Assembly: GCA_036365145.1 (NCBI GenBank)
Contig: JAEOAD010000040.1
Span: 14,917,501 to 14,981,500, forward strand
Length of the DNA: 64,000 nucleotides
Direction: 5' to 3'
DNA from: Orientallactaga sibirica
Taxonomy: Eukaryota > Chordata > Mammalia > Rodentia > Dipodidae
Both the position numbers and the translations under genes were made by a program. Below are positions 49,336 through 58,041 of this stretch, piece by piece. Each line of letters begins with the position of its first letter. Within the stretch, counting starts at the first letter, position 1. The notes beneath the pieces were generated by a model. The model made no database searches. It was not told the DNA's origin and saw only the letters and a program-made list of their open reading frames with translations.

Positions 49336-50087
49336 TCTTCCCTCCCCCTCCCCCTCCCCATTCATTGCATCTATTTTTTTTCCTGCATCTGCTTTTCTCC
49401 CCTAATAAACCTTTTGTGGATGTTTCTTTGGCTCAATAAACCATAGATTATTCAACATGTACTGTGTCCCCATTGCTGTTTAGTATTTGATAGACGGGTG
49501 TCACACATGTATCTTTAAGTATAGTGTTCTTTCTGGAGGATGTCCTCTCAGAAGAGAAAATGCCACACGAAAGAGAGCACATGGTTTTCATTTTCAAAGC
49601 AGTATGACACGTCACATGCCTGCCAGCAACCTCGGAGAGCATGTTTCCCTGTATCTTTGCCCATGGTGGGTATGATCCTTGTTTCATTGTTTTGATGTTG
49701 TCAGGCGAAATGGCAGAGTGATGACAATTTAAACTTCCTTTCCAACTTCAGACTTTGTGTTTGTTTTATCCCAAGGGTCCATTTAAGACTTGTCACCAAG
49801 ATAACAGACATTTAAAGAGGACTTGTGAGCGTTTTCTGGCAGTTCCTAGTGCAGTCAGCAGCAGGGTCGTTGAGACCCACAGATCTATTCCTCCACTGGC
49901 CACAGAAGTGCTCAGGCATGCGCAGCCCGGCCTCCCAGAGAACAGAGTTCTGTCTTGCTCGGTGGCACTGGTGATGTGGCCCTGCTTACTCTACTGAAGA
50001 CTTGCATGTTACCTGGTCCAGCTTGCTAAATTTAGTATAACCTTGCTTTTTATATTCAGTAAGGCCAAGTTTACTCTCATTTCTCTT
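49336..50087. other. unique sequence in copy A
   Basis: No element. Two AATAAA-like stretches near 49402-49438 do not sit in any recognisable transcript. Near-identical to 55153-55897. Confidence 0.45.
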
Positions 50088-50106
50088 TAGTTTATTTTAA
50101 TGTTTT

Positions 50107-50138
<32 letters not shown>

Positions 50139-50284
50139 GGTTTTTAGGTAGGGTCTCACTCTGGTCCAGGCTGAATTAACTAAAGTCTCAGGGTGGCCTA
50201 GAACTCTCAATCCTCCTACCTCTGCCTCCCGAGTGCTGGGATTAAGGCGCCACCACGCCCGGGCTAGTTTATTTTAATGTTTTT
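50088..50284 (-). mobile_element. B1 SINE present only in copy A, with 20-bp TSD
   Basis: Body 50108-50264. Perfect repeats of 20 bp start at 50088 and 50265 ('tagtttattttaatg...'). The single uninterrupted target is at 55898-55917 in copy B. The body lacks bases at several places ('ggctgaattaactaaagtctcag'). Confidence 0.96.
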
Positions 50285-50476
50285 AGAGCAAGCGAGAAGA
50301 AATGGTCTCAGCCACTGCAATAGAAGCCAGATGCTTGCACCACCTAGTGGGCATGTGCGACCTTGTGCTTGCCTCACCTTTGTGCATCTGGCTTATGTGG
50401 GATCTGGAGAGTCGAACATGGGTCCTTAGGCTTTGCAGGCAAGCGCTTTAACCGCTAAGCCAACTCTCCAGCCCCA
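50285..50476 (-). mobile_element. DIP-like SINE with internal insertion, damaged
   Basis: 'gcaccacctagtgggcatgtgcgaccttgtgcttgcctcacc' is the insertion-bearing subtype. Compared with 55916, ~25 bp around 'gagaattggtgtgcaagggcc' are lost. Confidence 0.9.
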
Positions 50477-50486
50477 GTACTGTATG

Positions 50487-50625
50487 TTTTTTTTTTCTTT
50501 TTTGAGGTAGGGTCTCACTGTAGCCCAGGCTGACTTGGAATTCACTATGTAGTGTCAGAGTGGGAACTCATGTCAATCCTCCTAGCCTAGGAGTGTTGGG
50601 ATTAAAGGCGTGCACCACCAGGCCC
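50487..50625 (-). mobile_element. B1 SINE, damaged
   Basis: Same insertion as 56131. 'ggcttcg' and 'tatctctgcctccca' are missing. Confidence 0.9.
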
Positions 50626-50632
50626 TCTGTCT

Positions 50633-51733
50633 TTTAATTGACAACTTCCATTATTGTAGACAATAACAATGGTACTTCTCTTCCTCCCAGACTTTCCTTT
50701 GAAACTCCACTCTCCATTATATCCCCTCCATCCCTCAATCAGTCTCTCTTTTATTTTGATGTCATGCTCTCTTCCTCTTATTATGATGGTCTTGTGTCAG
50801 AAGTGTCTCATGGATATCCAGGCCATTTTGTGTCTGGAGGATCACGTTGTAAGGAGGACCCTTCCTTTGGCTCTTACATTCTTTCTGGATCTTCCACAAT
50901 GGAAGCCTTGGAAGATAGAGATGTTTCAGTGCTGAGCACTCCTCTGTCACTTCTTCTCAGCACCATGGTGCCTTCTCAGTCATCCCAAGGTCACCACCAT
51001 CTGAAAGAGAAGCTTCTCTAACCAAAGTGAGTAGCATTAATATATGGGTGTGAACATTAAGAGAAGTGCACTGGGCAGTTTGGTGAGTTTGGGACCTCCA
51101 TGGACAACAGCTCACTGAAAGGTATCCCATCCCTGGCACTGAAAATTTTCTGGGGATGGCTTCTGAGTATTCTCCAAAAAGTATACATATGACTTATTTA
51201 TAGATGGCCTCTGCTACTGAATTTTATTCCTACTCAAGTCCAGTCATTTGAGGTGAGAGAGAACTGGGTGTGGGTTACCTCACTAAGTATAATCCTTTCC
51301 AGATCCATCCACTTTCCTGCAAATTTTATAAATTTTTCTTACTACTGAGTAGAACTCCATAGTGTAAATGTGCCACATCTTCATTATCCACTCATCTGTT
51401 GCAGAGGATGGTTCCATTTCCTAGCTATTGTAAATAGAGCAGCAATAAACATGGTTGTATTCTAAGGTAGTGTGTGAGTCTTTAGGATATATGCCTAGGA
51501 GTGGTATAGCTGGGTCATATGGTGGATCTATTTTTAGCTGTCTCAGGAACCTCCACACTGATTTCCACAATGGCTGCACCAGATTACATGCCCACCAACA
51601 GTGTAGAAGGGTTCCTATTTTTCTGGCCAGCATTTAAGGTCATTTGTTTCATCCCTGACAGGAGTGAGGCAAAGTAGTTTTAATCTAGGGATGTAGAACA
51701 TTTTTAGATGGTCTGTATTTCTTCTTTTGAGAT
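50633..51733 (-). mobile_element. L1 3' end in copy A, damaged
   Basis: L1 3'UTR then the C-terminal ORF2 region (51421-51633 translates to ...[21 protein letters not shown]...). Relative to copy B it lacks many short segments. Confidence 0.88.
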
Positions 51734-51813
51734 CTTTGGCCCAAATGGATGTAACTCATCTCCCTGAGTTTGGAAGGTTGAAATATTTACATGTCTCAGT
51801 GGATACTTGCTCT
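51734..51813. other. unassigned junction sequence
   Basis: 'cccaaatggatgtaactcatctccctgagtttggaagg' matches neither L1 nor the LTR. It joins copy A to the truncated 5' LTR. Confidence 0.4.
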
Positions 51814-51930
51814 TGGTGGACAACTCCATATTAGGCAGTGGTTATAAGGTGTTGCGCAGAACCTGTCCCAAGCCTATCCGTGGCGCCTGGTGATGGCAAG
51901 CTGGGTAAGAAGGCTAGCAGTACACCATAT
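51814..51930 (+). mobile_element. truncated 5' LTR (U3 part)
   Basis: 'ggtggacaactccatattaggcagtg', 'aacctgtcccaagcctatcc', 'ctggtgatggcaagctgg', 'tagcagtacaccatat' align in order with 53969-54126, but with deletions. Homology stops at the TATA region. Confidence 0.85.
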
Positions 51931-52425
51931 CTCATGTAAAACCCACTGCCTGGAAGCCTGGGCAGCGGGGCCAAGGGGAAATCCCGGGCTTGTTTTATGG
52001 GGCGCATAATAGGCCTAAAAAGAAACAGTTAGAAAAATAAAAACTGTTAATGGAATTTGAGGAGATGGCGAGGCTCATTCTTGCCCCCCCTCGGAAGGGG
52101 CATATACATCTACTGGTTTCGGGCCTTTTGTGATGCAGATGCAAGTTGCCCACACCACTGGCTGCCTTTTATTCTGTATACATAGATCACAAGGCCAAGA
52201 GCATTGTGGAGGATCCAATAGAGTATTAAAGCCATGGATTTTTATTTAAACAAAAGGGGATAGTTAGAAGATGCAAGCCCTAGCCGTCTAAAAACTGTTT
52301 CTTAGCCCTCTTCACCCAATAAGAGTAGCCATTTATTTTTTAATTTTGGACAATAATGATAATTTTGACAATAATGATAAGCTGACAGGCACAGTCAAGA
52401 TGTGGCCCAGGCACCCAGAGAAGTA
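51931..52425 (+). other. ERV internal sequence, not assignable
   Basis: Lies between the 5' LTR remnant and the integrase end. No convincing gag or protease similarity. A run of seven C at 52084 and duplicated 'acaataatgataa' (52350, 52369) are visible. Confidence 0.45.
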
Positions 52426-52554
52426 GTGATGTGGAAAGATGTCCTAGATAACAAATGGAAAGGACCGGATCTTGTTATAATAAGATCCAGGGGAGCTGTT
52501 TGTGTTTTTCCACAGGACCAGGAGTCGCTCCACTGGGTTCCAAGCGGTTGGTGA
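52426..52554 (+). pseudogene. ERV pol: integrase C-terminal domain remnant
   Basis: A 43-codon open stretch ending in TGA carries WKGPD, VCVFPQD and WVPS, the hallmark of the C-terminal SH3-like integrase domain of class II retroviruses. That domain binds DNA non-specifically. The catalytic core and the rest of pol are missing or unrecognisable upstream. Confidence 0.8.
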
Positions 52555-53577
52555 GAACAGTCCATCCTTCCTCAGGAGAAAGTTTGGAGATTCATAATGA
52601 TTCGTGGAAACCGGATGGTCATCCAGATCTTGACACTCAGTAAAGCAGAGCAACGTTGGGAATTTTGTCAGCCTTCCCGAAGCCGATGCCAGTTCCTCAT
52701 CAAGCGTCTGTGTTTCCACGTTTCTTCACCACGAATAAGGAACTAGGCCTCCCTTCCCTTCAGGAGGACCAACAGGTGGTCCCCATGGGGGAGTCCCGCT
52801 CCTTTGTTGAAAAGGAACTCTTTGTTTTACTTTGCAGTGGAATCAGACTGATGACTCTTGTATAAGACTTCGTCAGCAGAGTTTTGCCTGGTTTGAAGGG
52901 GAACTCTGGCCATGGTCAGAGTGCCAGAGCACTTGTCGCCTGGGCTGATGCAAATCATCTCTTCACCATATCACCAGCTATGAGGGGTCCCCCGCCTAGG
53001 TCAGGGGCATGGTCGGAGGGACTCTTTCTTCAGGATTCCAGAATGAATCCTTTTTCAAAATGGATGGTGTGTGGGGTCAATGGTTCCTGTACGGATGTGT
53101 CTCCATTGGTTTTGCTGTTGGGGACAAATTGCTTGCAACAATGTGTCAGGGCATGAGACCTCAACGTCAAAAAAGAAGGAGGAAGCGGAGGGGATTTCTC
53201 AGCGGTCTGGAGCCTCCTAAATATCTCGGGGGGAGTTTTCACTCTGGGTCATCCTTGTGAACATTATGCTCGTAATCAGACATTCCCCCCTGCCCCGGTT
53301 TGTGTGCACCCCCCTTTTCTGCTTATTGCTATTAATTCCACGAGAGTGGATCTTAGTCTTACACAGGGCCTTACTTCCTGGATCTCCTCTGCTTTTAATT
53401 TTTTTAAGGAATGGGTTGGAGTGGGACTGTTTGCTGCCTGCTGTATAGGAGGATGTCTGCTCTGCCTATGGTTGACTTGCAAAATGCGAGCCCAAGCTAG
53501 GAGGGACAAGGTATCTCTCAGGCACTTGCTGCTTTGGAGTGTGGGTCCTCCCCCCAGATTTGGCTGTCGGCCCTAAA
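52555..53577 (+). pseudogene. ERV env remnant
   Basis: Follows the integrase end directly, as env does in betaretrovirus-like elements. A basic stretch RQKRRRKRR is coded at 53165-53191. A hydrophobic membrane segment (WVGVGLFAACCIGGCLLCLWL, start ~53412) is followed by a short basic tail. Only ~210 bp separate the two and the frames differ, so most of a transmembrane-subunit ectodomain is missing. Not a functional gene. Confidence 0.65.
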
Positions 53578-53897
53578 GAGCACCTAGTTTCCCCTGGCCC
53601 TTGCACCCTTAGGGCTTGAAGTGCCCATTGCACAAGGATGGGCAGAGGATTGGTGTTGGGAGCACGGCTCTCATCACGCTCAGGATGCGAGACAAAGTAC
53701 TGCACGTGGGGCGAGCTCTTAGCAGCTTCATGGAGGGCATGTCTGATTGCATATGGGTTGGTACTGTAATCCCATCTCTGAGGAAAGGTACTGGACGGGT
53801 GTGACACCAGCCTGGCTGGCCACTAGGTCTGGGGTCATCACAATGTCCTCTCGAGCATCAGAGATCAGACCTCTACCCTTGCCTGTTGTGTTTAAAC
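53578..53897 (+). other. ERV 3' non-coding region
   Basis: Between the env remnant and the polypurine tract. No recognised function. Confidence 0.5.
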
Positions 53898-53910
53898 AAG
53901 AAGGGGGAAC
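53898..53910 (+). promoter_or_regulatory. ERV polypurine tract
   Basis: 'aagaagggggaa' followed by 'c', immediately 5' of the TG that opens the LTR. This is the usual plus-strand primer position. Confidence 0.8.
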
Positions 53911-53938
53911 TGCAGGGAGCTGTAAGCAGTCGCCATTA

Positions 53939-53948
53939 CAAGATGGCG
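53939..53948 (+). promoter_or_regulatory. YY1-like motif in U3
   Basis: 'caagatggcg' fits the YY1 consensus AAGATGGCGGC. Confidence 0.45.
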
Positions 53949-54090
53949 CTGGCTTCCTGCCGGTTTGAGGTGGACAACTCCATATTAGGCAGTGCCTTGG
54001 CGCCAACCGTATCTAAGGTATGCGCATGCGCTTGACGCAACCTGTCCCAAGCCTATCCCGTGGCACCTGGTGATGGCAAGCTGGTCACAA

Positions 54091-54095
54091 CCAAT
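54091..54095 (+). promoter_or_regulatory. CCAAT box in LTR
   Basis: 'aaccaatcag' lies 28 bp upstream of the TATA box. Confidence 0.6.
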
Positions 54096-54122
54096 CAGTA
54101 AACGCCTCGTAGCAGTACACCA

Positions 54123-54129
54123 TATAAAA
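54123..54129 (+). promoter_or_regulatory. TATA box in LTR
   Basis: 'catataaaagcag'. Transcription would start ~25-30 bp downstream, setting the U3/R border near 54155. Confidence 0.75.
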
Positions 54130-54192
54130 GCAGCTGCAGATTTGCGCCCTGCCCCCTTCGCCATCAGCTTTCCTGTTAACCAAGGGCTCTCC

Positions 54193-54198
54193 AATAAA
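54193..54198 (+). terminator. LTR polyadenylation signal
   Basis: AATAAA in 'ctctccaataaagtgtg', followed by the GT-rich 'cttcgtttgtggtcgttcc'. Confidence 0.8.
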
Positions 54199-54316
54199 GT
54201 GTGATACAAGAAGAATCTTCGTTTGTGGTCGTTCCTTTCCTGCTGGTCGGGAGGTTCGCTGCAAGGAACCATTGCAGATGAGGTGGCGGAAAGACCGTAA
54301 GAGCCAAAGGATAGTG

Positions 54317-54577
54317 TTGCAGCCAGCATCAAGATGCTGGGATGAACATCTGACCAGAAGCAGCTTATGGGAGGAAAGGGTTTATTTCAGGCTAACAGAT
54401 CCAGAGGAAGTTCCATCAGGACAGAAAAAAGCAACACTAGCAAACTCCAGCAAACATTAACAGCCAGAACTCCAAACTGGTCTGAACACACCTTTGAGCA
54501 GGACTCCGATCTGCCCCCAGTGATATGCCCCCTGTAGCAAGGGTCTGCCTGGTAGGGCCTCAAGTTGCAAGCTCAAT
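54317..54577 (-). mobile_element. old interspersed repeat, copy B
   Basis: Counterpart of 48484-48745. Six or more substitutions in ~250 bp. Confidence 0.45.
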
Positions 54578-54729
54578 TTTTTTTTTGATTTTTCAAGGTA
54601 GGCTCTCACTCTAGCTCAGGCTGACCTGGAATTCACTATGTAGTCTCAGGGTGGCCTCGAACTCACAGTGATCCTCCTACCTCTGCCTCCCGAGTGTTGG
54701 GATTAAAGGCGTGTGCCACCACGTCCGGT
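54578..54729 (-). mobile_element. B1 SINE, copy B
   Basis: Counterpart of 48746. It has a plain T-run where copy A has (ATTT)n. Confidence 0.95.
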
Positions 54730-54736
54730 GCAAACT

Positions 54737-54948
54737 CAATCTTTAACACAATTATTTATTTATTTGAGCGAGAGAGAGAGAAAGAGAGAAAGAAGCAGAT
54801 AGAGAAAATGGGCACGCCAGCCACTGCAAATGAACTCCAGACACATGTGCCACCTTGTGCATCTGGCTTAAATGTGTCCTGGGGAATTGAACTGAGGTCC
54901 TTTGGCTTTGCAAGCAAATGCCTTAACCACTAAGCCATCTCTCCAGCA
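54737..54948 (-). mobile_element. DIP-like SINE, copy B
   Basis: Counterpart of 48920. Confidence 0.94.
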
Positions 54949-55014
54949 CTCAGTGTATGTTTTTTTTTTTTTTTCTGCACTCCTGGGAAAAGTCTTCTGT
55001 CCCTGGCTCCATCT

Positions 55015-55152
55015 GGCAGTCAGCATCAATGTGCTGGGATTACAGAATCCCAGAAGCCTGGCGTCTGCTCTCTTACATGGGGTCTAGGGATTGAAGTCTG
55101 CTTCTCCAGCTTGAGCTACAAGCTCTATCCACTGAGCCGTCACGTTGCCCCA
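55015..55152 (-). mobile_element. B4/ID-like old SINE, copy B
   Basis: Counterpart of 49205. Confidence 0.55.
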
Positions 55153-55897
55153 TCTTCCCTCCCCCTCCCCATTCATTGCATCTATTTTTTTCCTGCATCT
55201 GCTTTTCTCCCCTAATAAACCTTTTGTGGATGTTTCTTTGGCTCAATAAACCATAGATTATTCAACATGTACTGTGTCCCCATTGCTGTTTAGTATTTGA
55301 TAGACGGGTGTCACACATGTATCTTTAAGTATAGTGTTCTTTCTGGAGGATGTCCTCTCAGAAGAGAAAATGCCACACGAAAGAGAGCACATGGTTTTCA
55401 TTTTCAAAGCAGTGTGACACGTCACATGCCTGCCAGCAACCTCGGAGAGCATGTTTCCCTGTATCTTTGCCCATGGTGGGTATGATCCTTGTTTCATTGT
55501 TTTGATGTTGTCAGGCGAAATGGCAGAGTGATGACAATTTAAACTTCCTTTCCAACTTCAGACTTTGTGTTTGTTTTATCCCAAGGGTCCATTTAAGACT
55601 TGTCACCAAGATAACAGACATTTAAAGAGGACTTGTGAGCGTTTTCTGGCAGTTCCTAGTGCAGTCAGCAGCAGGGTCGTTGAGACCCACAGATCTATTC
55701 CTCCACTGACCACAGAAGTGCTCAGGCATGCGCAGCCCGGCCTCCCAGAGAACAGAGTTCTGTCTTGCTCGGTGGCACTGGTGATGTGGCCCTGCTTACT
55801 CTACTGAAGACTTGCATGTTACCTGGTCCAGCTTGCTAAATTTAGTATAACCTTGCTTTTTATATTCAGTAAGGCCAAGTTTACTCTCATTTCTCTT
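55153..55897. other. unique sequence in copy B
   Basis: Only a few substitutions from 49336-50087 (e.g. agtatgacac/agtgtgacac, ctggccaca/ctgaccaca). Confidence 0.45.
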
Positions 55898-55917
55898 TAG
55901 TTTATTTTAATGTTTTT

Positions 55918-56120
55918 TAGAGCAAGTGAGAGAGAATTGGTGTGCAAGGGCCTCAGCCACTGCAATAGAACTCTAGATGCTTGCACCACCTAGTGGGCAT
56001 GTGCGACCTTGTGCTTGCCTCACCTTTGTGCATCTGGCTTATGTGGGATCTGGAGAGTCGAACATGGGTCCTTAGGCTTTGCAGGCAAGCGCCTTAACCG
56101 CTAAGCCAACTCTCCAGCCC
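55918..56120 (-). mobile_element. DIP-like SINE with internal insertion
   Basis: 'gagcaagtgagagagaattggtgtgc', 'ttgcaccacctagtgggcatgtgcgaccttgtgcttgcctcacctttgtgcatctggc', ends 'taagccaactctccagccc'. Confidence 0.94.
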
Positions 56121-56130
56121 CAGTACTGTA

Positions 56131-56286
56131 TGTTTTTTTTTTTTTTTTGAGAGGTAGGGTCTCACTGTAGCCCAGGCTGACTTGGAATTCACTATGTAGT
56201 GTCAGGGTGGCTTCGAACTCATGTCAATCTTCCTATCTCTGCCTCCCAAGTGCTGGGATTAAAGGCGTGCACCACCACGCCCGGCC
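56131..56286 (-). mobile_element. B1 SINE
   Basis: 'ttttgagaggtagggtctcactgtagcccaggctgacttgg' to 'gcaccaccacgcccggcc'. Confidence 0.95.
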
Positions 56287-57610
56287 CTCTGTCTTTTTTT
56301 AATTGACAATTTCCATTATTGTAGACAATAACAATGGTACTTCTCTTCCTCCCAGACTTTCCCCTTTGAAACTCCACTCTCCATTATATCCCCTCCATCC
56401 CTCAATCAGTCTCTCTTTTATTTTGATGTCATGCTCTCTTCCTCTTATTATGATGGTCTTGTGTAGGTAGTGTCAGGCACTGCGAGGTCATGGATATCCA
56501 GGCCATTTTGTGTCTGGAGGATCACGTTGTAAGGAGTCCTACCCTTCCTTTGGCTCTTACATTCTTTCTGGCCCCTCTTCCACAATGGACCCTGAGCCTT
56601 GGAAGGTGTGATAGAGATGTTTCAGTGCTGAGCACTCCTCTGTCACTTCTTCTCAGCACCATGGTGCCTTTCCTTCAGTCATCCCAAGGTCACCACCATC
56701 TGAAAAGAGAAGCTTCTCTAACCAAAGTGAGAGTAGCATTAATATATGGGTGTGAACATTAAGAGAAGTGCTTACTGGGCAGTTTGGTGAGTTTGGGACC
56801 TCCATGGACAACAGCTCACTGAAAGGTATCCCATCCCTGGCACTGAAAATTTTCTAGTAACAGTCTATGGCTTCTGAGTATTCCATTGTCCAAAAAAGTA
56901 GGTTTCCATATGACTTATTTATATCCTCTTATGTCCCCTTTCTAGCTTACTGGTCTCTGCTACTGAATTTTATTCCTACTCACATAGAAGTCCAGTCATT
57001 TGTAGCTAGGATCCACATATGAGAGAGAACATGTGACTCTGGCTTTCTGGACCTTGGTTACCTCACTAAGTATAATCCTTTCCAGATCCATCCACTTTCC
57101 TGCAAATTTTATAATTTCATTTTTCTTTACTACTGAGTAGAACTCCATTGTGTAAATGTGCCACATCTTCATTATCCACTCATCTGTTGATGGACATCTG
57201 GGATGGTTCCATTTCCTAGCTATTGTAAATAGAGCAGCAATAAACATGGTTGAGCAAGTATCTCTAAGGTAGTGTGACGAGTCTTTAGGATATATGCCTA
57301 GGAGTGGTATAGCTGGGTCATATGGTGGATCTATTTTTAGCTGTCTCAGGAACCTCCACACTGATTTCCACAATGGCTGCACCAGATTACATTCCCACCA
57401 ACAGTGTAGAAGGGTTCCTATTTTTCTGCACCCTCGCCAGCATTTAAGGTCATTTGTTTCATGATGGTAGCCAATCTGACAGGAGTGAGATGGAATCTCA
57501 AAGTAGTTTTAATCTGCATTTGCCTAATAGCTAGGGATGTAGAACATTTTTTAGATGTTTATATGCCATCTGTATTTCTTCTTTTGAGAACTCTATTTAG
57601 TTCTATAGCC

Positions 57611-57858
57611 CATTTATATATTTATTAGAGACAGAGAGAGGAGAGAGAGAGAGAGAGAGAGAGGGAGAGAAAGAGAGAGAGAGAGAAACAGAGAAAGAGT
57701 GAGAATGGGCTCACCAGGGCCTCCAGCCACTGCAAATGAATTCCAGATGCATGCACCATCATGTGCATCTGGCTTATGTGGGACCTGGAGAATCGAACCG
57801 GGGTCTTTAGGCTTCACAAGCAAATGCCTTAACTGATAAGCCATCCATCTCTTCAGCC
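57611..57858 (-). mobile_element. DIP-like SINE inserted in L1
   Basis: (GA)n of ~25 units, body to 'taagccatccatctcttcagccc'. L1 flanks 'tagcccatttat' and 'cagccctatttt' suggest the TSD. Confidence 0.94.
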
Positions 57859-57884
57859 CTATTTTTTAATTGGGTTGTTTGATT

Positions 57885-58041
57885 TTATATATATATATAT
57901 ATTTTAAGGTAGGGTCTCACTGTAGTCCAGGCTGACCTGGAATTCAGTAGGTAGTCTCAGGATGACCTTGAACTCACAGTGATCCTCCTACCTCTGCCTC
58001 CTGAGTGCTGGGATTAAAGGCATGTGCCACCATGCCTGGCT
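57885..58041 (-). mobile_element. B1 SINE inserted in L1
   Basis: (TA)n, 'ttttaaggtagggtctcactgtagtccagg' to 'gccaccatgcctggct'. L1 resumes with 'gagtttttgtatattttgg'. Confidence 0.95.

Larger units (their letters stand above)
48431..51733 (+). repeat. large direct duplication, copy A (no ERV)
   Basis: Homologous to 54264-57588 from 'aggaaccattgcagatgagg' to 'tttcttcttttgaga'. The left ~1.7 kb differs by about 1%. From ~50110 to the end copy A shows many deletions of 2-30 bp relative to copy B. Confidence 0.97.
51814..54263 (+). mobile_element. class II (IAP/ERVK-like) endogenous retrovirus, 5'-truncated and defective
   Basis: Order: partial 5' LTR, unassigned internal sequence, integrase C-terminal remnant, env remnant, polypurine tract, 3' LTR. 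gag, protease and reverse transcriptase are absent and no primer-binding site is seen. All reading frames are broken. The LTR layout (TG...CA, 353 bp, 'acaagatggcgct' near its start, TATA, AATAAA) and the integrase end point to the IAP/ERVK class. Confidence 0.85.
53911..54263 (+). mobile_element. 3' LTR, apparently complete
   Basis: Begins 'TGcagggagctgtaagc' and ends 'ggttcgctgCA', 353 bp. The 'tcgccattacaagatggcgct' pattern parallels IAP-type LTRs. It is the best-preserved part of the ERV and its last base abuts the duplicated host sequence 'aggaaccattgc'. Confidence 0.9.
54264..57588 (+). repeat. large direct duplication, copy B (downstream of ERV)
   Basis: Starts at the first base after the LTR. 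It carries longer versions of the L1 and SINE segments than copy A and lacks copy A's private B1. After ~57588 it runs on into the rest of the L1. Confidence 0.97.

Noticed and set aside
52656..53807. Several short overlapping frames on both strands within the ERV
   Set aside because: Only the integrase end and env pieces fit the expected retroviral order and motifs; the minus-strand frames are shadows.
56293..57588. Two independent L1 insertions at 50633 and 56293
   Set aside because: They share the same internal breakpoints and flanking SINEs, so they are one L1 duplicated (or two alleles), not two insertions.
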